The notes beneath the pieces were generated by a model. That model ran no database searches, was not told the origin of the DNA, and was given only the letters and a program-made list of their open reading frames with translations. A program made the position numbers and the translations under genes. This document shows positions 40,535 to 51,036 of a DNA stretch of 64,000 bases, piece after piece. Source of the stretch: Phymatolithon calcareum (Eukaryota > Rhodophyta > Florideophyceae > Hapalidiales); NCBI GenBank assembly GCA_977006965.1, contig OZ345374.1, forward strand, positions 1,426,001-1,490,000. Direction: 5' to 3'. Within the stretch, counting starts at the first letter, position 1. Every line of letters begins with the position of its first letter.

Positions 40535-41585
40535 TCATCGGCGCTTCGTCGACACCATGCCGTCTTCCGCATGTTTTAACGCTCCTTTAAGGTTCTCCCC
40601 GTCTCTGAGATGTCGAATATCCTTCGATACGTCTGCCAAATCCTCCTCTCTTCCGCCATATTCTTCTCCATCTTCCAAGTACTTCTTCCGTCTGACTAGA
40701 CTCAAAGGGAACCTTTCAGCCTGATGTGCTCTCCTCATCTCCGGGCTGGCGAGACCGCACAGCACGCACATCCCCTCTCTTCGATGTTCGGCACAATTTC
40801 CAAACACGTACTTGTAGAAAAAACCTTCTGCTGTTTCGATCGCAGCTTGTAATCCCTTCGTCATCGGAGTCAAATGGATGGTATACTCGCATTTGGGGAG
40901 AATCAATGACTTGAAATCCTGCTACTCGTGGCTGGCTGGAACCCGCTTACATTTAGGTCAATTTGGCGTAGTTTGTATGTACAGCCAACTGCATTCTGAG
41001 CTCTTGAGATTGCCGCGCCGTCGGTGACTCCCTTGTTCATACTATCCCGAGGTACAAATTATTGGTGCAGCTCCTTTCCGACAAGCAAGAAGTTGTGCTT
41101 TGACAGCCGTTGGTACTTGAGAACCTCACTCTTTCCTAGTTTTGTGTTCCATATCACGGAGTTCTCGTTTGCCCACTTTGAAGCTCTCGGTGGCTTTGGT
41201 GAACATATCACTGAATATATTGTATGGAAACGGCTGAGCTGGGACCCTTGCGGAATCCCTCTGTCGATTATGCACCAGGTTTTCGTTTCGTCTCCTGCCA
41301 ACGTGATCCAAGACGGCTTGAGCAGATACAATACCTTCTTCGTTATGTGGAATAGCAGTTTGCTCTTCAGTCTTTATATGAGGATATCCCTCAGGACGCT
41401 TTCGTAAGCTGCTTATAGATCGAGTACTGCAGCGTACAGGTGGCCGTGCCCCAGTGTGTTGTTTGCGCGGAGTATCTTCAAATAAGTGTCCTTATCCCTC
41501 TAAAAGCCAAGTTGTGCCTGTTGAAGCGATAGTGGTCCCGTATGTAGGAGTCCAGGGCGGCGTCGATAACCTTCCTGACCTGAAA
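40535..41585 (-). pseudogene. LINE D-type RT fragment, broken
   Basis: Minus-strand pieces in order: LKPSWITLAGDETKTWCII with DRGIPQGSQLS (motif B), ENSVIWNTKLGKSEVLKY, then ILPKCEYTIHLTPMTKGLQ, AEGFFYKYVFGNCAEHR and RREGMCVLCGLASPEMRRAH. The catalytic FADD region is lost and frames change. It is closest to the fragment at 571-1469 and to the LINE D C-terminus. Confidence 0.75.
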
Positions 41586-43011
41586 ATCAGATCAAACCTC
41601 AATGGGAAAGCATTGGGTTTGGACCAGGTTCAGAAAAAAATGCTGACGATGGACCCAAGATGAGCATTTAAAATTTGATAACTATTGATTGCTATCTGGG
41701 AAACCTATGGTCATCTCCGAATGACCCCCGTTGAATGGGGAAGGACTGAGGTTGTCCCAAATCTGGAGAAATTAGCAAACCTGAAAGCTAACGACCAATC
41801 TCCCTGTGAAACCATTGGCGAAAAAACATCGAAATGGCGCTGGACAAGTTGATTAGACGGAACTACTTATTCCCCGAATCCCAGCTGGGATTTCAAAGAA
41901 CAAGGGGACAGAACTCGCACGCGCGCAAAAGAACTTCGTCAGCAACGCAATAGATTCGTCGCTTTTTTGGACCTGAGGGCCGCGTATGACAAAAACACGC
42001 GGAAAGGATAAGGAATGTCGCTGACCCAACAATACCTGAAATGGTAATGCCCTTCCTGGAGCTGTCGACAAAGGGGTTGCACAAGGCTCTCCGTTGAGTC
42101 GCAGCCTCTGCAACATCTTTATGGAGACACAGGCCCTGGAACTTGATTCGATCCCAGCGAATGTGTCAAAGGAACCCTAAAATCTCTTTGCAGATGACGC
42201 CAAGGTGCTTGCGACGTCAGCCAAGAGACTACAAAGGATACTCGACCTGGAGTCAGCATGAGCGCAGAACAACGGAATGACGTGGAACAGGATAAAAGCT
42301 CCATTTTTTAAACTAAGGCTGCTGCACGTCATCAGTTTCGGTTTTCTGAGAAAATCCTGAAGAAAATAAGGGAGATGAAATACCTGGGCGTAACGATGAC
42401 CGAGCGAGGGTTTTCAGATTCTAAATTGATCGAAAAAATCAATACGTCGAGAAATGTCCTCGAAACCCTACGATGGCTCGGATTATTACGTATGGAGTCC
42501 ATCCGGCGAGTTCGATAAGGCTGTACAAAGCGCTTGTATAGTCACGCTGGGAATAAGCATTGTTTCTGACACCGTGGACGCCCAAAGCAGAGTATGATGT
42601 CAAGAAGATCGAGTCGATGATCATCGGTCAAATATTTGGTAAGTCGGGAAAAAGGAGTAGAGACAGAAGCAGAGCGAAGTGTTGCACTTTGCAACCAAGG
42701 GATATGAGAGATAACCTAGGGCGAACGTGTGTGCAAAGAATAATAAGGTACCATAAAAACCTCGTCCCGAGCGAGAGACGAAAAGAGATTCTAGATTCTG
42801 AGTTGGATGTCACACACGCCCAAAAAACTCTGCAACTCTGTACCGCAGCAAAAGACATCTCAGAGAGAACGAACATCAAGCTGTATCAGAAGCCGAAGAC
42901 TCTGGAAGCTGCCGCGAAAGCAGAAAGCGGTAAAAACGCCTATCCCGCTCGCCGAAACAGTGCTGCCGCCGGACTTGGACGTCAAATCGAGGAGATATGG
43001 CACGCTGCATA

Positions 43012-43583
43012 CAGGCAATGGGAGCAGTATACTGCTTATTTATTGGGACCAACCGCAAGAGTGCAATAGATACTGCAATAGCTCTCGAACTTCCAATATC
43101 CTATTGCTATTGCAATAGAGGTAATAGGCTTGAATCTGTTACATGGTCGACAGTACCTCTTGCTCGGCATCTTCCGAAACCCCGACAAGTTACAGAGCGA
43201 GCGTTTCCTTTCCGAGTAGTGATGGTCTTCACCACGTCGGATTGCTGCGTCATGAGCGCTTTCACGACGTGCTCTCGCTTTGGTCGGGCGGCCATTCTCG
43301 AGTGTGGAGAACAATCTCCGAAAGCGGTTTCTGAGGGATGGAGATGTGTTTTGCGCTTGAAGCTCTTGTCTGAGTGTAAACAAAAAAGTAGAAATGGAGT
43401 GACGCAACACACGGACAGAAATAAAAGAGCCAGAGTGGATCGACGCTTCGTATATTTGATGCATGACATCACTCCGATCATCAGGCCAATACGTATACTG
43501 CAATAGGAAAAGACGAAGCAATGTACGGAAATAGCAGTATACTGCAGTATATTGCAATAGCAGTATACTGCTCCCATTGCCTG
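43012..43583 (-). mobile_element. hAT3, short non-autonomous hAT (572 bp)
   Basis: TIR CAGGCAATGGGAGCAGTA and its inverse, TSD GCTGCATA at 43004-43011 and 43584-43591, 8 of 8. It holds a trace of the transposase N-terminus on the minus strand (PKREHVVKALMTQQSDVVK), the same segment as in hAT4. Subterminal GCAATA/TATTGC repeats at both ends. Inserted in LINE K. Confidence 0.9.
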
Positions 43584-43756
43584 GCTGCATATAAAATGGT
43601 CACTCGATCTGTTCCCACCCATTAGCACCTCGAAGCTCATTGAGCTGACAGGGCAAACTGGCAAAGATGCTATCCAAGATATCAAGCCAGGGCGATCCAA
43701 AGATAAGCTATCTCACGAGGAAAATGCGTTCATAAACAGAGCACGTGAGCTGCACA

Positions 43757-43838
43757 AAGGTAGGTAGCAATTGAGGACGCCTTGCCCATTTCTTCGGAAG
43801 TCTGTGGGGCTTTAGATAAACTTGGATTAAAACCTAGA
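43757..43838 (+). mobile_element. LINE family M 3' end within LINE K
   Basis: GGACGCCTTGCCCATTTCTT, then CGGAAGTCTGTGGGGCTTTA and AACTTGGATTAAAA. It splits the LINE K C-terminus (RAREL on the left, LDEFLAM on the right). TSD not resolved. Confidence 0.55.
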
Positions 43839-44189
43839 TGAATTCCTCGCAATGTTTACAGCCGTCATGACCGAGGCTGTAGCTGAATCTTGCCAAATGA
43901 AGCCCCCTGAGTGACAACTAGCTGACTCCGCGTGACACAGTACTCTGGAGTAATTTCCCCCTCAATGCCCGATTACGGACCAGAGGTAGGTTTTAGTACT
44001 CCACCAGATCGTGTCGTACTCACTACCCGAAAACCAAGACAAAGCATACCCATGGCCTCCTTGTACTTTGCGATCTCAATATTGTCCATGCGTCTGCAGA
44101 CGCGTTGGTAACTTTGACATAAAATCTACATTTCATTTTCTTCTTAATTACTATGACGTGGCTCGAGCCACTGACGGGATACTATGCAA

Positions 44190-44305
44190 TTTTGATTAAG
44201 GAAAATGAAAATTTTCGTGCCTTCTAGAATACACGATTAGAATTGTGCCGGCTTTTCTAAAGTTGAGACACGTGATTCCTTCTCAATAAATCCATTTAAT
44301 TAAGA
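44190..44305 (+). repeat. Dispersed repeat shared with 62110-62250 (inverted)
   Basis: The segment with GAAAATGAAAATTTTCGTGCC-like sequence followed by CTTCTCAATAAATCC and ATTTAATTAA recurs in reverse complement at 62110-62250. It lies about 270 bp upstream of the secreted-protein gene. Nature unknown. Confidence 0.5.
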
Positions 44306-44491
44306 CTTTCCTAATGTTGAGACTCGTATTACCTTTAAGAAGGCACACAGCTCTTCTGTACAGCCCAGTACTTTCCGTAATGACTATTTATTCTTACCCT
44401 CAAATCTGCTTACCACTGAATGACACAAAGTACAATAGGACAAAACAGTCATTGCTAAGATGCTGTTTACGGCCAATGGGTAAGTGTAGTC

Positions 44492-44498
44492 TATAAAA
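44492..44498 (+). promoter_or_regulatory. TATA box of the secreted-protein gene
   Basis: TATAAAA lies 76 bp upstream of the ATG; initiation about 30 bp later would give a 5' leader of roughly 50 nt. Confidence 0.55.
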
Positions 44499-44573
44499 CC
44501 CAAGGAAGCTCCTGGCCTACTGCATCTACACTCAACAAGTCCACTCACTAGCAGACAAGATCTCGAACGCACA

Positions 44574-45432
44574 ATGAAGCTCATTTTCGCCGCTCTCGCT
44601 CTTGCTCTAAGCTTGGCCTCTGCTACTTGCCCGACCTACGATTTCCAAGTGGTTAAGGCTTCTAGCCGCGATCGCCGTGGACTCACGCCTTTTGTAGACA
44701 TATTCCGTCGCAATCTTGGTTTTCCCGACAATGGAAACGAGCCTGGTCCTCTTCGCAGGGGTCAGCGATCTGTAAGTTTTAATTCTCCTTTCATTAAGAG
44801 CAGCATCATCATGTAGCTATTCCTTCAAGTTTTGACTCAGTTTTTCTCCCAACATTCATCAGATCAACTGGGATGCTCCAGGTGTTCCGTTTAAAATGCC
44901 GTTCGACTTCTTCCAGTTCCGCGGTGCAATTTTCGATGCCAAGCGCAAAAGGTTCGCCGTGAGCAACCCTCCGGATCGTTCCGATGATAAGTTTGACTCC
45001 ATCAACAGAGATGCGGCAATGGATTTCATCACCTTTAGCCCGGAGCGTCTGTTTACTCCGGTTCTTGACAACAAGGTGACCGTACGCTTCACCATTCCTG
45101 GATCAAGGACGCCTGCTGCCGTGAGTGGATTTGGAGCTGTCTTTGTTGACGTAGATCGTTCGAACACCTCGTTTATGACCTTCAAGGATCGCCGGGGATG
45201 CAGGATTGCCAGGATTGCTGTGCCGTCGCGCGCAGAGGGTCTCAGTTTCCTCGGTCTCTTTGTGAAGGGAGTGAAGGTACGCCGCGGTCGCAGATTTAAG
45301 ACTGTGCCGGTGAAGGGACCGATCGCGAAGACGGAGATCAAGCTAGGCAACCAGGCAATTGTCAACCGTAAGCCTCGGGGTGATGTGGTCGTTTTGGATG
45401 ACTTAATTTTCGGCGAACCGCAGGCTTACTAA
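44574..45432 (+). CDS. Secreted protein of a bacterial-type family, one intron
   Basis: Two exons, 44574-44771 and 44863-45432, encode 255 aa. The intron 44772-44862 (91 bp) begins GTAAGT and ends TTCATCAG and follows codon 66 (Ser), phase 0. Residues 1-18 are a classic signal peptide (MKLIFAALALALSLASA). The mature part resembles secreted proteins common in soil and planctomycete-like bacteria, in which a jelly-roll-like domain carries ITFSPxRLF, TVRFTIPGSRTPAAVSGFG, AVFVDVD, LSFLGLFV and a final VVLDDLIFGEPQ. No catalytic residues are assigned. In the bacterial relatives I recall, the DD[FL]IYGEP end is the most constant motif. The family call is from memory of the motif set and needs a database check. 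A TATA box lies upstream. Possible transfer from bacteria is inference. Confidence 0.75.
44772..44862 (+). other. Spliceosomal intron of the secreted-protein gene
   Basis: GTAAGT donor, pyrimidine-rich TTTTTCTCCC upstream of the CAG acceptor. Splicing joins RRGQRS to INWDAPGVPF in frame. The alternative CAG at 44838-44840 would break the frame. Confidence 0.85.
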
Positions 45433-46332
45433 TGGACTAGAATAACTTGAGATTTGCTTTCCCAAGTTATGGTAAAACTGGTTCGTACGAGTTTAGCAAC
45501 CGTGTCACTTGCTCGTGATGAATAAAATGTCACGGAATTGGCAAGCTGCCAATGTTCGTGTTCTTCGAAGACGTGAGGTGATGGTGATAGACGTCTTTGT
45601 ACTTTTCCCGGAGAATTGGTGCGCTTAGGGTCCGATGCCCAAGTCGTTTAACCCGTATCAGTGTTATAAAATTCCACCATGCTAAGCTGAAAATAGACTC
45701 ACTCCTCCGTAATGTAACCAGGGTTTCGATCAAAACTCTACGCAGCGTAACGTTGATGTATAACATAAGTGCAGACTGCCATCACCGTTTAAAGTTGCCC
45801 TGATGTCATTCACCTGGAACGAAAATCGAGCAATAAATTACTATATCAAGGGACGCAGAAAAACTTTCATCAAACCATCGAATCAGGAACGAAGACGAAT
45901 GACCTACGCGTGGAAACTGCGCTGATATTCTTCACTCGTTCATTCGCCCCGTACTCCGAATCCAGCTCATGTGATGATATCCTTCATAAGACCCCAATTG
46001 TCCCTTCACACGTGTCCTTCCTAATCACAGGGGCAATCCGTTTGGCCCTGTTGTCTACGTCGTAACAGAGGCGTAATGGCACACAGTGGACCACGTGTGC
46101 AATACTGATTGACCACAGCACCGTTTGGCCGCATGATACGGTTGTCCTTGATCTTATCAAACCGAGTTCGTAGCACTGAGTAACCGCCAAGAGAGCCGCT
46201 CGTGCGGCGACCAACAAGATTTCGAGCTCAAGCTCACAGAAACTTCCAACCTTCAAAGTCGAGCTTCTCAGCAACAAGAAACCAAGGTGCTATTGTGCAA
46301 CATTTGCCTCCGTTCGCTCGACCGCGTCGAGC
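45433..46332. other. No gene recognised
   Basis: Downstream of the secreted-protein gene. AATAAA occurs at about 45520, roughly 90 bp after the stop, and could be its polyadenylation signal. Remaining frames show no domain. Confidence 0.45.
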
Positions 46333-46345
46333 AATTGCTTAGTTT

Positions 46346-46474
46346 AACGACGAGTCCCTGTATTAGGGACTACTCGATATACTAGAATGAACAAGTCATG
46401 AAAAGCTGCTCCCGTGCAGTCTTAGGAGTGTTAATGAGGGCTTTCAAATAAAACAGCTAAACAGTTGCAAAAAA
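46346..46474 (+). mobile_element. LINE B 3' end (129 bp) with 13-bp TSD
   Basis: TSD AATTGCTTAGTTT at 46333-46345 and 46475-46487, 13 of 13. It contains the terminal LINE B 3' UTR (GCTCCCGTGCAGTCTTAGGA, GAGGGCTTTCAAATAAAACA, GTTGCAAAAAA). It is the reference for the LINE A insertion point at 15536-15546. Confidence 0.9.
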
Positions 46475-46487
46475 AATTGCTTAGTTT

Positions 46488-46802
46488 CACTGATGAAGGA
46501 TAAATTCGGAAACAACTTCAGTCTGCACATGGAGACTCTGCAGCGCAACATAGCAGTTTATGAACGCAAAGAAGAAGACGAGTGGCAAACGAGAAAGCAC
46601 TAGATGACCTTTTGCTCTTCAGCAAAAACATTACAGAGTGTATCCAACATGAAGAAGATCTGTACTGAAATAATAAGCGAAGCTTGGGAAACTTTTAGAA
46701 AGAGTTCTGAAAAATCGAGTACATGCTAGAGGCTCCGACAGAAGACAAAACATAAGATAAGTATGAGCAGCGCCTGATGAAACCTTTCCCGCATATTTGT
46801 AA
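46488..46802 (+). mobile_element. LINE C-like 3' end, decayed
   Basis: Traces of the C-terminus (KFGNNFSLHMETLQRN, ending CATGAAGAAGATCTGTACTG) followed by the LINE C 3' UTR (GAGTACATGCTAGAGGCTC ... CCCGCATATTTGTAAG). Another 3' end (GTATGTTTTTATTTTAGAAG) abuts at about 46805. Confidence 0.65.
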
Positions 46803-47199
46803 GGGGGAAAATGTATGTTTTTATTTTAGAAGCCCTCAACGCCGGCACACCAGAGCAGCTAATCATCACATTATCTGCTCCTCTTTCATCTCGATTTCTA
46901 GCATCCTTAATTTGCCCATCGCTTGTTTCACTTCCTCTTCTGCTCTGACATATTTGTAAGACTGTGATGCGCTGGGGCAGGCTCGGCAGTATTATAGGAT
47001 TCGATTTCCTCGAGGACTCCACTCGCTGACGGCACATGTTTAGATCGCGGGACTATATCATTTGCCGAAATATCGTTAGCATCTCAAGCCCTTCCATGTT
47101 GCTTGCTGTGCAAGATACAAGGGACTTCCGAAACACACCTTCCATATTGCGGGTCGAGTTCTTCATCAAGCATGGAGGCTCTCGTATCTCGGGATAAGC

Positions 47200-48588
47200 A
47201 TGAACCACAAAGGCGTAACAGACGACATGGCGTTATCAAGAGTACGAAATGCAGTGGGGAGCATACACAAACTGCGGGATATTGGAGTCAATGTTCGAGG
47301 CTTTCAGCCTTTGACACGCATTAGAATCTTCAAGTCGCTTATTTTGCCAAAGTGGGAGTATGCACTCCACGTCACGCCTCTGACAAAGCGATTACAATCA
47401 GCAATCGAATCTGCAGAACTTTTATTCTTCAAGTATGTTTTTGGGACATATGCCCAGCACCGCCAAGGAACGCTTGATTCAAACTTCTGGCACATGCAGC
47501 TACCGGAGCCGATAGTGCTGCGAAGCTACCGTTTGAATGATCAGAAAGGCTGAGAGAGTCTAAGCCTGGATCGGTTCTGCTCAGCGACGACATGTTGTTT
47601 CCGCCCTTTGCTTGAGTCCATATAGCACTTCGGTGCGAGTACCATTGTTTTTCACGATCCTTTACATAGGAGAAAGAACAACACGTTTAAGGTGCCTAAG
47701 GTTGACATTCAACCGAGCACCCCTTTGGAGGAAATCATTGTTGGGTGCTTACTGTGGGATTACCGCGGTGGTCGAACTAGTCGCCTTACAACGTACTCTA
47801 GCGTCATCGAAGATGAGTACAGAAATTGAGTTTGAGTGCAAGAGACTCACAGGAGCTCTTGTTGGGAGAGAATTACGAATCAAGAACGTTTTGAGCAGCC
47901 AGATGACTATAGCGTAGAGATTATGCAAGAGCTGCCCCGTTACTCCAAGGTGAGGCTTTGGGAGCTCTCAAAAATAAAATCATCAAATATCCCAGCACCG
48001 CCATGGTAGAATGCGAGTTCTGTGCCGACTAGAACCACCAGCCATGAGGAGAAGACAACAAGCAGAAAGGTTCTCTGCGAGTGTAGTGAGACAAAAGAAG
48101 CGCCTCGATGAGGCAGATGAGTATTCTGGAAGAGATGAAGACATTAAGGAGGCAACCAAGGACATAGAGTGCCTCAAGAAATATGAAGATCTGCAGCAAG
48201 CTCTCGATAAAGCGGAGGAGGGCTCAGTCTCAAAGAAAGGGCGACGAAAAGAAATAATTGAGGTATGGGCAAAGGAAGAAGAGGGAAGATCGCTCGAGAT
48301 ACCAACTGATTAGAACAATCTACCCGTGGTTCTCCGCGTAAGAGAAGGTCGACACGGCTGCGATGCCTACGGCTGATATTCAACAGAGCACCTCTTTGGA
48401 GAAAATCAGTACTAGGTTCATACTTTGGTGTCACAGCCGTGATTGAGCTGGTCGCGCTCCAACGCATTCTATCTTCATCCAAGATTAGTCCTGAAATTGA
48501 ATATGAATGTAAGCGACTTACTAGAGCGCTTGTTGGGAGAGAAATACGAATCAAGGATATACTGAATACTCAAACTACGTTAGCTTAG
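47200..48588 (+). pseudogene. LINE D RT thumb and C-terminal domain, split
   Basis: 47200-47465 encodes MNHKGVTDDMALSRVRNAVG to YVFGTYAQHR, and 48004-48588 continues RMRVLCRLEPPAMRRRQQAE, RQKKRLDEADEYSGRDED, a stop at 48312, and the last segment LVGREIRIKDIL. It is the best reference for copy 1, showing the single ATAAG site that the solo LTR duplicated there. Confidence 0.75.
47466..47990 (+). mobile_element. LINE E copy in LINE D, with 13-bp TSD
   Basis: TSD CCCAGCACCGCCA at 47453-47465 and 47991-48003, 13 of 13. The coding end reads GERTTRLRCLRLTFNRAPLW, VELVALQRTLASSKM and LVGRELRIKNVLSSQMTIA; the 3' UTR ends GGGAGCTCTCAAAAATAAAA. Close relative of LINE D at the protein level. Confidence 0.85.
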
Positions 48589-48623
48589 AAAATCGTGCGA
48601 AAGCGGCCCTGTTACTCTTGAAG

Positions 48624-49314
48624 TGTCGCAGATTCGATCCTGCCAGAAGTACCTATCATCTCTCATCGATCGTCAGCCAGGCAGACAGTGCTCCCTCGAC
48701 ATATGAACCGTTCATCCATCGGTTTTATGTGCGCAGTCTGGCACACCCTCATCGAGCCAGTCAACGGTCAAGCAACAATCACCCGTGATTGACGTTCAAG
48801 ACGAGAAGACAATCAATATTGTCGGTTGTATACCGACAATAGCCTACAGAAGACCTAACCGAAACAAGAGCTCGCTGTGCAGAACACCGAGCACAGCTCT
48901 CGAGACTAGCTGCAAAGCTTACGCTACATTGCTAGCACCTAACGGCACGCATACTTTGCGAACGAAAACATCTCGATTAGCGTGCGGTTCACTGTCCGCA
49001 ATAGACGACAGTCTAAGCCAAATCAGTCTCGAGCTCCCCCCTGTAGATGGATACTATATAAGCTAGAATAGTTTCCCATCTCATTAAACTCGGCAAGTCG
49101 GAATCAAGTACAAGTACACACATCCTACTTCACACACCGTCTCCCCCCGTAACCGAGTACGCCTGGGAGGCGCCACCCGCTCAATAAGCAGTTCACGCGT
49201 ACGGCCCGCACTACCACTGTGCCGCCACGCGCCGGTTCTGCGAGCGAGGCACCGGGAATAATCGTCCTGAGGTGCCCGACCTGTTCTACCGCGTTTGGTA
49301 GAGTTTTCTCGTCG
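48624..49314. mobile_element. Unclassified 691-bp insert, LTR-like
   Basis: Flanked by TGAAG at 48619-48623 and 49315-49319; LINE D copy 1 at 3568-3580 shows the uninterrupted site. It starts TGTCGCAG and ends CTCGTCG, so the ends are not a canonical TG...CA. A TATA-like CTATATAAGC lies at about 49049, with about 260 bp downstream, as in a solo LTR. The first 30 bp resemble a tRNA T-arm (GCAGATTCGATCCTGC). Confidence 0.5.
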
Positions 49315-49373
49315 TGAAGAGAGGCCTTGGGAGCTTTTAAAATAAATCAACACATATCCCCTTGCTGTGCAAG

Positions 49374-50129
49374 CTTTACGAGAAAACTCTTCCTGTCCCC
49401 CGGTTTGTCGCTACCAGGACTACGTACTACGTACTTTCATCTCGGCGTCGTCTCAGGAGCATTTCATGTGCGGACAGTGTGTCCGCAAAACAAGCAAGCT
49501 TCAGCCGTACCACCGTTTTCCTTTTCTTACTTACCTTGAGCTTCTCATATGCGGACTGTGCGTGAGCGAGCCTCGATTTCCCATCTCATTAACGTTGCTT
49601 TCTTTTCCATTTTTTTGACGCCGCAAGATTTACCGGCTCGTGATTGCATTACCCCTGTCTTACTATTATAGACCTGCGGTGATACTCGAAGAGCAAGGTT
49701 AACCTTGAAGGTGTGGGCAAAGACTTTGGTTCATTGGTTTACGTGCGGTGGCCCCCTTCTGGGAGAGGCCCCACATCCCTCGCCTTTTGTGCAGAAATTG
49801 TAACCTACCACGTAATATCATGACGAGTCAACCAGACTCAATATTACTTGGCCACGCCCCTGTGTTCTTATCCATGTAATATTTCATGCACCTGTGCAAG
49901 GGTTGGGCTGACACCGTCTACTATGGGCCTTCCTGTTTCGGTAAGCTTTCCGGCCTCCCCACGTGGGTGTCCGCTTATCCACCCATGGTGTGTTCCTTGT
50001 AGCGTAAGAGGGACGTCTGTGCTTAGTACTTAGGCGGCTCACGCTTACCTCCAAGATAAGAAACCGTTGATTGACAACCAAGCAAAGAAACCATTTGCTT
50101 CCTACCTGAACCACGCATTTCCGGTCAAC
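49374..50129. other. No gene recognised
   Basis: Pre-insertion DNA to the right of LINE D. It starts with ACGAGAAAACTCT, the inverse of AGAGTTTTCTCGT just inside the 48624-49314 insert, so the two may be related. No coding domain seen. Confidence 0.4.
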
Positions 50130-50570
50130 GGCATGGCGGCCTTGTTCGCGAGCTTGAATGTCTTGCCCTCTGTTGCCTCTGATTCGAGGATTTCGCTTTT
50201 CCCTTGTTTTTTGTTCCACGTCATCTCTCGCTCATGTGCCCATTGACTTGCTTAATCCAATAGACCGTGCAGTGCAGAGGGAGATTTCGCAGAGAGAAGA
50301 ACGTCGTCTACGAAAATGATAGTCGGAGCTTCAGCCCAGGTTCTTGATACTCAGCTCATACGTTCTGTGAACTCATTCATGAAGATGTTGTAGAGGTTTG
50401 GACTGAGGGGGGAACCTTGCGGGACCCCCATGTCCACTAGAAACCAGTTTCTGTCCATGTCGCTAATTGTTGGTACCCAGGATGGTGTCAAGAACGCCTC
50501 GACCATTGCGCAGACCTCCTCGAACAGTACTTGCCTCATTCTGTTCACCAAGTGTAGCTGCCCAATCAGT
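50130..50570 (-). pseudogene. LINE C-like RT palm fragment
   Basis: Minus strand: VEAFLTPSWVPTISDMDRNW, GVPQGSPLSPNLYNIFMNE, VDDVLLSAKSPSALHGLLD and a TWNKKQGKSEILESEA piece. The catalytic F/YADD is altered to VDD and stops are present. Confidence 0.7.
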
Positions 50571-50961
50571 GCGTTAATCCCGCCGATTGTATGAATAACT
50601 GCTTATAGATTCTCAACTGATTCGATGTTCCATTCTTTCCGAAGCATTGAGATTTTCTCTAGTAACTAAATGCATCATCGGTCGTTATAACAAATTGTAG
50701 TGCGGGCAAGAAATGGTCGCGTACAAATCTCTTATAATATTGGATTAGTGTCGTATTAAGACGCATTCTCCCCGAATAAAAATCGTTTCGACTCGGGAAG
50801 AGACTCTAGCCAAAGGTGTTTGTGGGAACTTGGTATTTCCAACCAAGAAAGCGTTCTATTTCTTGGAGTACAATTCAGTAGTCTAGTCTACGTTTAGTTT
50901 TGTATTCGGATTCCGGAGGATAGTAAGTTCTGCAAACATTTTGAGGGAGGACTAGAAAGGG

Positions 50962-51028
50962 TTCATTCATTCATTTTACCTTTTCCCCTAATGAGGCTAG
51001 CAGCGATTCGAGGGTCTAAGTTTCTACG
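50962..51028 (-). mobile_element. LINE G 3' end (67 bp)
   Basis: TTCATTCATTCATTTTACC tail and the terminal UTR shared with 28161-28240. TSD AGAAAGGG at 50954-50961 and 51029-51036, 8 of 8. Confidence 0.7.
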
Positions 51029-51036
51029 AGAAAGGG

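Larger units (their letters stand above)
41586..44150 (+). mobile_element. LINE K copy, heavily decayed, split by hAT3 and a LINE M end
   Basis: Plus-strand RT traces in several frames: GKALGLDQVQKKM (41610), LGFQRTRGQN (41890), RFVAFLDLRAAYD (41950), EMKYLGVTMTERGFSD (42376), then a C-terminal frame 42560-43069 (EEIWHAAY). Past hAT3 it continues KWSLDLFPPISTSKLIELTG, GRSKDKLSHEENAFINRAR, and past a LINE M end LDEFLAMFTAVMTEA. The 3' UTR (43915-44150) matches LINE K at 29501-29879, including CCAGAGGTAGGTTTT and a TTC-rich tail. Too many stops to be active. Confidence 0.75.
47115..49360 (+). mobile_element. LINE D copy 2, 5'-truncated, with 13-bp TSD and two nested insertions
   Basis: TSD CTTGCTGTGCAAG at 47102-47114 and 49361-49373, 13 of 13. 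Coding starts near the RT thumb (GLPKHTFHIAGRVLHQAW in the relevant frame) and ends RIKDILNTQTTLA near 48588. It is split by LINE E (47466-47990) and by an LTR-like insert (48624-49314). Confidence 0.9.

Noticed and set aside
48624-48655. tRNA 3' half
   Set aside because: Only the T-arm and a CCA-like end are visible, without D or anticodon arms; the stretch is the start of a mobile insert.
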